A stretch of DNA of 64,000 nt, taken from contig NZ_VEDO01000021.1 in the NCBI RefSeq assembly GCF_007677875.1, positions 1 to 64,000 of the forward strand, written 5' to 3'. This DNA is from Variovorax boronicumulans. Lineage in GTDB: Bacteria > Pseudomonadota > Gammaproteobacteria > Burkholderiales > Burkholderiaceae_C. Numbering within the stretch: position 1 is the stretch's first letter; the number at the start of each line of letters is the position of its first letter. The notes under the pieces are model-generated. The model was not told where the DNA came from and did no database searches. It saw only the letters and a program-made list of their open reading frames with translations. This document shows positions 61,661 through 64,000 of the stretch, in pieces. The translations under genes and the position numbers were made by a program.

Positions 61661-62353
61661 TCAGCGCCGCTGGTACTGGGCGGCGCCGAACAGGTTCTCG
61701 CGCGCCTTGTCGTCCGTGATCGGCTTGCGCCGGTCGGCCAGCACGGCCACGCCGCGCTGCACGGCCGGGCGTTTGGCGATGCGGTCGAACCAGACTTTCA
61801 GGTGGGGGTAATCGGCCCAGGCGATCCCCTGGTTCTGCCAGTTGCGCAGCCAGGGAAAGATGGCGATGTCGGCGATGCTGTACTCGGGCCCGGCGATGTG
61901 GGCGCTGTCTGCCAGCTGGCGGTCCATCACGCCGTACAGGCGGCGCGCCTCGTCGGTGTAGCGCTGGATCGGATAGGCCAGCTTTTCCGGCGCATACAGG
62001 CGGAAATGGTGGTTCTGGCCCAGCATGGGGCCCACGCTGCCCATCTGGAACATCAGCCATTGCAGTACGGTGTAGCGCGCGCGGTCGCCCTCGGGCAGGA
62101 ACATACCGGTCTTGCTGGCCAGGTAGAGCAGGATGGCGCCGGACTCGAACAGCGTGAGCGGTCGCCCGTCCGGCCCGTCGTCGTCGACGATGGCCGGGAT
62201 CTTGTTGTTCGGACTGATCCGCAGGAAGTCGGGCGCGAACTGTTCGCCCGCGCCGATGTCCACCGGCACCACCCGGTAGGGCAGGCCGCATTCCTCCAGC
62301 ATGATGTGGACCTTGTGGCCGTTGGGCGTGGCCCAGCTGTGGACGGTGATCAT
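61661..62353 (-). CDS. Glutathione S-transferase, Nu-class/YfcG-like disulfide reductase
   Basis: A 230-residue GST. The N-terminal thioredoxin-fold part has ATPNGHKVHIMLEECGLPY, where the Thr-Pro-Asn takes the place of a catalytic Tyr/Ser and binds GSSG, and NNKIPAIVDDDGPDG, LFESGAILLYLASKTG. The C-terminal helical part has GPMLGQNHHF and YSIADIAIFPWLRNW. YfcG has disulfide-bond reductase activity with GSH. It is 13 nt downstream of the acyl-CoA dehydrogenase gene, probably co-transcribed. Confidence 0.92.
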   Translation of the reverse strand: MITVHSWATPNGHKVHIMLEECGLPYRVVPVDIGAGEQFAPDFLRISPNNKIPAIVDDDGPDGRPLTLFESGAILLYLASKTGMFLPEGDRARYTVLQWLMFQMGSVGPMLGQNHHFRLYAPEKLAYPIQRYTDEARRLYGVMDRQLADSAHIAGPEYSIADIAIFPWLRNWQNQGIAWADYPHLKVWFDRIAKRPAVQRGVAVLADRRKPITDDKARENLFGAAQYQRR

Positions 62354-62366
62354 GCCCCGAGCCGCC

Positions 62367-63638
<1,272 letters not shown>

Positions 63639-63670
63639 GGCTTGTCTCCTCGGGATGTTCGGTGGGGGGC

Positions 63671-64000
63671 TCAGGCCTGCTGCGCGAACTTCCAGGCCAG
63701 TTCGGCCAATGGCCGGGCGCCGGCGCCCGAGGTGGCGGCGCGGTCGCTCGAGGCCGTGCCATCCTCGGCGCGCTTGGCGATGCCCTGCAGGATCGCGGCC
63801 AGGCGGAACATGTTGTAGGCCAGGTAGAAGTTCCAGTCGCGCTGCAGATCCTCGGGCCGGGCGAAACCGGTGCGCTCGCAGTAGCGCGCAATGTAGTCGG
63901 CCTCGGCCGGGATGCCCAGGGCCTTCAGATCCAGGCCCGCGATGCCGCGGAACTGGCCCGGGCTGATGTGCCAGGACATGCAGTGGTAGCTGAAATCCGC
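63671..64000 (-). CDS. Aminoglycoside phosphotransferase-like kinase, C-terminal part (partial at window edge)
   Basis: The last 109 residues of a minus-strand gene whose start lies beyond 64000. The visible part, [30 protein letters not shown] and [19 protein letters not shown], is the typical end of APH/ChoK-fold proteins that sit beside ACAD11-like dehydrogenases. The active-site HGD loop and lobe 1 are outside the window. Together with 62367-63638 it mirrors the two halves of eukaryotic ACAD10/11, which phosphorylate 4-hydroxyacyl-CoA. Confidence 0.85.
   Translation of the reverse strand, partial: ADFSYHCMSWHISPGQFRGIAGLDLKALGIPAEADYIARYCERTGFARPEDLQRDWNFYLAYNMFRLAAILQGIAKRAEDGTASSDRAATSGAGARPLAELAWKFAQQA

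Overview
The window is a GC-rich stretch of a betaproteobacterial chromosome, most likely a member of the Comamonadaceae (Acidovorax/Variovorax/Hydrogenophaga-like). I infer this from protein style and gene order: thiC-thiO-thiS-thiG-thiDE behind a TPP riboswitch, a uraD-allC fusion, Bug/TctC receptors, several LysR and FCD-GntR regulators, and a long intergenic repeat whose spurious translation is rich in Ser-Glu-Arg repeats, which I recall as common in this family. I see no IS element, CRISPR array, phage gene or rRNA. There is one tRNA, tRNA-Arg(UCU).

Layout. (1) 257-12457, minus strand: an 11-gene, tightly packed catabolic operon. It encodes a class II aldolase, a dipeptide-type ABC importer, a GhrA-like reductase, a class III aminotransferase, an HDAC/acetylpolyamine-amidohydrolase-like deacetylase, an M20 amidohydrolase, an EamA transporter and a GntR regulator. 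A near-perfect 22-bp palindrome lies at its head. (2) 12654-20956: a YlqF-type GTPase, a membrane-anchored Mrr-like protein, an HD-GYP protein, a large hybrid histidine kinase, an OmpR-type regulator and a MAPEG protein. (3) 20960-30277, minus: an archaic (Csu/SCPU-type) chaperone-usher pilus operon followed by a second hybrid kinase. Two nearly identical 54-bp dyad elements bracket that kinase. (4) 30597-31870: a decayed zinc locus (zur-like and AztD-like pseudogenes). (5) 31947-44340: purine (urate/allantoin) and glyoxylate catabolism. It holds an NCS2 permease, hiuH, glxR, hyi and gcl (minus), then a LysR gene, an FCD-GntR gene, puuE, uraD-allC and an M20 gene (plus). A composite inverted repeat sits between gcl and the LysR gene. 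(6) 44419-51538: azurin behind an FNR-type site, a flavin monooxygenase, then a LysR/Bug receptor/D-2-hydroxyglutarate dehydrogenase/HglS group resembling the end of D-lysine catabolism. (7) 51528-53636: a diguanylate cyclase and a small hypothetical protein. (8) 53808-59708: tRNA-Arg and the complete thi operon. (9) 59709-64000: a chemoreceptor, a YfcG-like GST, an acyl-CoA dehydrogenase and the 3' part of an aminoglycoside-phosphotransferase-like gene cut by the window edge.

How it works together. Blocks 1, 5 and 6 are nitrogen and carbon scavenging modules, each with its own local regulator and recognisable dyad sites. Blocks 2 and 3 are surface-lifestyle functions (pili, c-di-GMP turnover, phosphorelays). 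The most unusual signals are the paired dyads around the second kinase, the repeat palindrome, the decayed zinc genes, and the uncharacterised operon at the left end.
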